Below, piece after piece: positions 6,597-9,378 of a DNA stretch of 9,378 nucleotides. Origin of the DNA: Methylacidiphilum sp. (GTDB taxonomy: Bacteria > Verrucomicrobiota > Verrucomicrobiia > CAIQCK01); contig DYDC01000085.1 of assembly GCA_020718125.1 (NCBI GenBank), forward strand, positions 1-9,378, written 5' to 3'. A program made the position numbers and the translations under genes. Every line of letters begins with the position of its first letter. Position 1 is the first letter of the stretch. Below the pieces are notes generated by a model that saw only the letters and a program-made list of their open reading frames with translations, did no database searches and was not told the DNA's origin.

Positions 6597-6601
6597 AAAA
6601 A

Positions 6602-6675
6602 TGGCTGCCGGACAAGGATTCGAACCTTGACAGACTGATCCAGAGTCAGTCGTGCTACCATTACACCATCCGGCA
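6602..6675 (-). tRNA. tRNA-Gln (anticodon CUG)
   Basis: The 74-base gene folds as a complete cloverleaf. The acceptor arm TGCCGGA pairs perfectly with TCCGGCA. The D arm is GTG...CAC with the AATGGTA loop. The anticodon arm ACTGA/TCAGT encloses CTCTGGA, giving anticodon CTG and reading the Gln codon CAG. The T arm CAAGG/CCTTG encloses TTCGAAT. The discriminator base is G and the terminal CCA is encoded in the DNA (complement of 6602-6604). The variable loop is four bases. A TTGACA promoter lies upstream on the minus strand and a 9-bp hairpin lies directly downstream. Confidence 0.96.
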
Positions 6676-6719
6676 GCAAAGCCGCGGCGCGTCGAAGCGA
6701 GGCGGCCGAAAGCGCGTTG

Positions 6720-6749
6720 AAGCTAGCGGAACGACGGCGCGATTGTCAA
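6720..6749 (-). promoter_or_regulatory. Promoter of tRNA-Gln
   Basis: On the minus strand, a perfect -35 box TTGACA (6749-6744), an 18-base spacer and TAGCTT (6725-6720) place the transcription start near 6714. This leaves a leader of about 39 bases to be removed before the mature tRNA 5' end at 6675. A full-consensus -35 box suits a strongly expressed stable RNA gene. Confidence 0.6.
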
Positions 6750-6773
6750 CCCGCCTTGCGGCGCGCTTTTGGT

Positions 6774-6802
6774 TTGTCCGCGGGCGGGCCAGCCGCTAAC
6801 CT
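6774..6802 (+). promoter_or_regulatory. Putative promoter of the PHP-like gene
   Basis: TTGTCC (6774-6779), a 17-base spacer and TAACCT (6797-6802) would start transcription near 6809. The leader would be about 25 bases to ATG 6834, or 10 to ATG 6819. The upstream in-frame TTG at 6717 would then not be transcribed. The -35 box is 24 bases from the -35 box of the oppositely directed tRNA promoter. Confidence 0.45.
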
Positions 6803-6833
6803 GCGCGCGTTCTTCCACATGCAAACCGGACTC

Positions 6834-7901
6834 ATGACCATCACTTCACAACTGGATTCGCCGCGGATGCAGGAACGCCTCGCGGCGCTGGAGCAACTTT
6901 GCAATCTGGAACGCGCGGGTAAACTCGATCCCGCCGCCAAGATCGGCCCGGTGTTGCCGAGCTACGACCACGTCCACACGACGGCCTCCTACGGCAATGC
7001 GGCGCCGGGGGTGCATTCGGCGGCGCGGATGGCGTGGGCGGCGCACGAGGCACGGGCTTATTCGATCCTGTCGGTCGAGCATGAGTCGTTGGAGCACATG
7101 GAGGAGATGACGCGCGCGGTGGAGATCGTCAACCGCGGGGCCAGACAGCCGTTGAAGCTGTTGCTGGCGGTTGAGTTCAAGACGTTGATAGCACTGGACG
7201 ATGATGTGTCCCGGCGGTTCAGCGAACTGATCCTGAAGGCGTGGGGCCAGGGCGAGGCCGCGTGGGTGGTGGGTGTGGGTGCGCGGCCGGGCGCGGAACT
7301 GACGGGGATGGTGCGGCAATTCCAGGAAGCGAAGCGGGTGAGGGCGGAGCAGCAACTGGCGAAACTCAACACGCATCTCGGCCTGAAGCCCGCGGTCAAA
7401 CTCGAAGATGTCCTCACGCCGGAGGGCAACACCACCGACCGGCTGTTAAGCCTTGCCGTGGCGAAGGCCAAGTGGCCGGATGCGGACGATGCGACACTGG
7501 CCAGGCACGGCAGCGCGGTGCGCAAGATGTTGAACCCCGGCGGCCCCGCCTACGCATCGTATCCGGCTGGCCTGCCGAGTTACCAGGAGCTGACAGGGAC
7601 GCTGGCACGGATGGGGATGGCGCCGACGTTTACGGCCCAACTGCGCGGCGCGGCGCTCGACGAGATGATGCCGGCATTGCTGAAGTGGGGCATCGGCGGC
7701 CTGGACGTCGCGGGCATCGAGCCTTGGGAGCCGGATGCGGACATGGAGATCAAGCATTTCGTCAAGCTTGCCGAGCGTCACGGGATGGCGTTTGTGGGCG
7801 GGTCGGATTACCGCGGCACAGGCACGGGCTGGGCGGAGCATGCGCCGTGGATGGATCATCCGCTGGTGCGGGCGACGATAGACCGGCTGGCGCGCGGCTA
7901 G
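6834..7901 (+). CDS. PHP-domain-like metallohydrolase with degenerate metal site
   Basis: With ATG 6834 as start the product is 355 residues, cytoplasmic, with no signal peptide. It resembles the PHP (polymerase and histidinol phosphatase) superfamily of metal-dependent phosphoesterases. DHVHTTASYG (45-54) corresponds to the DxHxHTxxSDG motif, keeping His46 and His48 but with Tyr53 for Asp. SVEHES (80-85) stands for the TDH motif. AVEFKT (112-117) matches the usual GxE strand. GIEPW (294-298) matches GIEVY-type sequence. GGSDYRGTG (322-330) matches GSDxHG with Arg327 for His. The usual AHP histidine appears replaced in PTFTAQL (264-270). Residues 155-235 form a helical, charged insert. Reduced or changed chemistry is therefore possible. 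ATG 6819 and TTG 6717 are other in-frame starts; no start has a strong ribosome binding site. The substrate is unknown. The stop is followed by a T-run at 7906-7911. Confidence 0.75.
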   Translation: MTITSQLDSPRMQERLAALEQLCNLERAGKLDPAAKIGPVLPSYDHVHTTASYGNAAPGVHSAARMAWAAHEARAYSILSVEHESLEHMEEMTRAVEIVNRGARQPLKLLLAVEFKTLIALDDDVSRRFSELILKAWGQGEAAWVVGVGARPGAELTGMVRQFQEAKRVRAEQQLAKLNTHLGLKPAVKLEDVLTPEGNTTDRLLSLAVAKAKWPDADDATLARHGSAVRKMLNPGGPAYASYPAGLPSYQELTGTLARMGMAPTFTAQLRGAALDEMMPALLKWGIGGLDVAGIEPWEPDADMEIKHFVKLAERHGMAFVGGSDYRGTGTGWAEHAPWMDHPLVRATIDRLARG

Positions 7902-7911
7902 GCGCTTTTTT
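7892..7911 (+). terminator. Weak terminator candidate after the PHP-like gene
   Basis: A 4-bp stem GCGC (7892-7895) with GCGC (7902-7905) spans the stop codon and is followed by six T (7906-7911). The T-run is the only good feature; the stem is short. The citrate synthase gene begins about 80 bases later with no convincing promoter between, so readthrough remains possible. Confidence 0.25.
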
Positions 7912-7990
7912 GCGGAAGCCACACTTGCGCGCGGGCGGTTTTTGTGTTCTGTAGGGCGACATTGCAATGCTCGGAACGGGGAACTTGCGT

Positions 7991-9280
<1,290 letters not shown>

Positions 9281-9378
9281 CGGCGGCAAGGCCGGTCATC
9301 CTCGCGCGGTTTGAGCCTGGCTGGGGACGCGCCACCGCTTTGTTTCGGCTTGTCTCTGGGCGGTGTTCGGCCTTCTAC

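Larger units (their letters stand above)
6295..6601. other. Intergenic stretch between the exported-protein gene and tRNA-Gln
   Basis: I see no convincing protein gene in these roughly 300 bases. Plus-strand open frames here run into the tRNA and lack domain-like composition. The stretch holds a hairpin next to the tRNA (6571-6596), two competing hairpins (6494-6519), the palindrome TCCCGGGA (6345-6352), and a near-consensus ribosome binding site on the minus strand (TAAGGAGGAG, 6369-6360). That site precedes only a five-codon frame. I found no good promoter for the exported-protein gene here, so readthrough from the tRNA gene is possible. Confidence 0.5.

Noticed and set aside
6338..6679. 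Minus-strand open frame of 113 codons through the tRNA, and plus-strand frames at 6319-6799
   Set aside because: They translate the tRNA gene and its flanks; no protein-like composition.
7902..7990. Riboswitch or strong promoter ahead of citrate synthase
   Set aside because: Only about 90 bases, without a conserved riboswitch core. TTGCGC at 7925 has no acceptable -10 partner at the right distance.
9281..9378. Start of a further gene or a terminator at the right edge
   Set aside because: No supported start, and no clear stem with a T-run. TTGTCT at 9350 could be a -35 box, but the window ends before a -10 can be judged.

Overview
The window is a GC-rich stretch of an ordinary bacterial chromosome. 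It holds seven protein genes that I can support and one tRNA gene. The best guess for the source is Verrucomicrobiota (Planctomycetota is the alternative). This is inference from the gene mix: an exported PQQ-type propeller with a WPQFRG start, an AraC regulator with a PocR-like sensor, and text-like hairpin repeats between genes. Shine-Dalgarno sites are weak or absent at most starts, and GTG/TTG starts are common. No marker gene fixes the phylum.

Layout. Bases 1-99 hold only a short hairpin. A hexapeptide-repeat acetyltransferase (minus, 100-594) diverges from an AraC-family regulator (plus, 722-1900) across a 127-base region with a promoter-like pair facing each way. The regulator is followed after one base by an exported beta-propeller protein (1902-3242), probably in the same transcript. 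Between this gene and the convergent sodB-like iron superoxide dismutase (minus, 3344-3952) lies a compact element made of two perfect hairpins enclosed by a short outer stem. Upstream of sodB on the minus strand are a free-standing condensation-type acyltransferase with an intact HHxxxDG motif (4037-5410) and an exported protein of unknown function (5449-6294), probably one operon. A stretch of about 300 bases with hairpins and an orphan strong ribosome binding site separates these from tRNA-Gln(CUG) (minus, 6602-6675). The tRNA gene diverges from a PHP-like metallohydrolase gene whose metal ligands are partly lost (plus, 6834-7901). A type II citrate synthase gene (plus, 7991-9280) follows.

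How the genes work together. SodB (superoxide removal), citrate synthase (TCA cycle entry) and tRNA-Gln are housekeeping genes with no evident link to each other. Two pairs may be functional units: regulator plus propeller, and acyltransferase plus exported protein. I found no defence system, CRISPR array, insertion sequence, integrase or phage gene. The least explained items are the PHP-like protein with a degenerate active site, the acyltransferase/exported protein pair with its odd leader, and the composite hairpin repeat. None amounts to a demonstrated new system.
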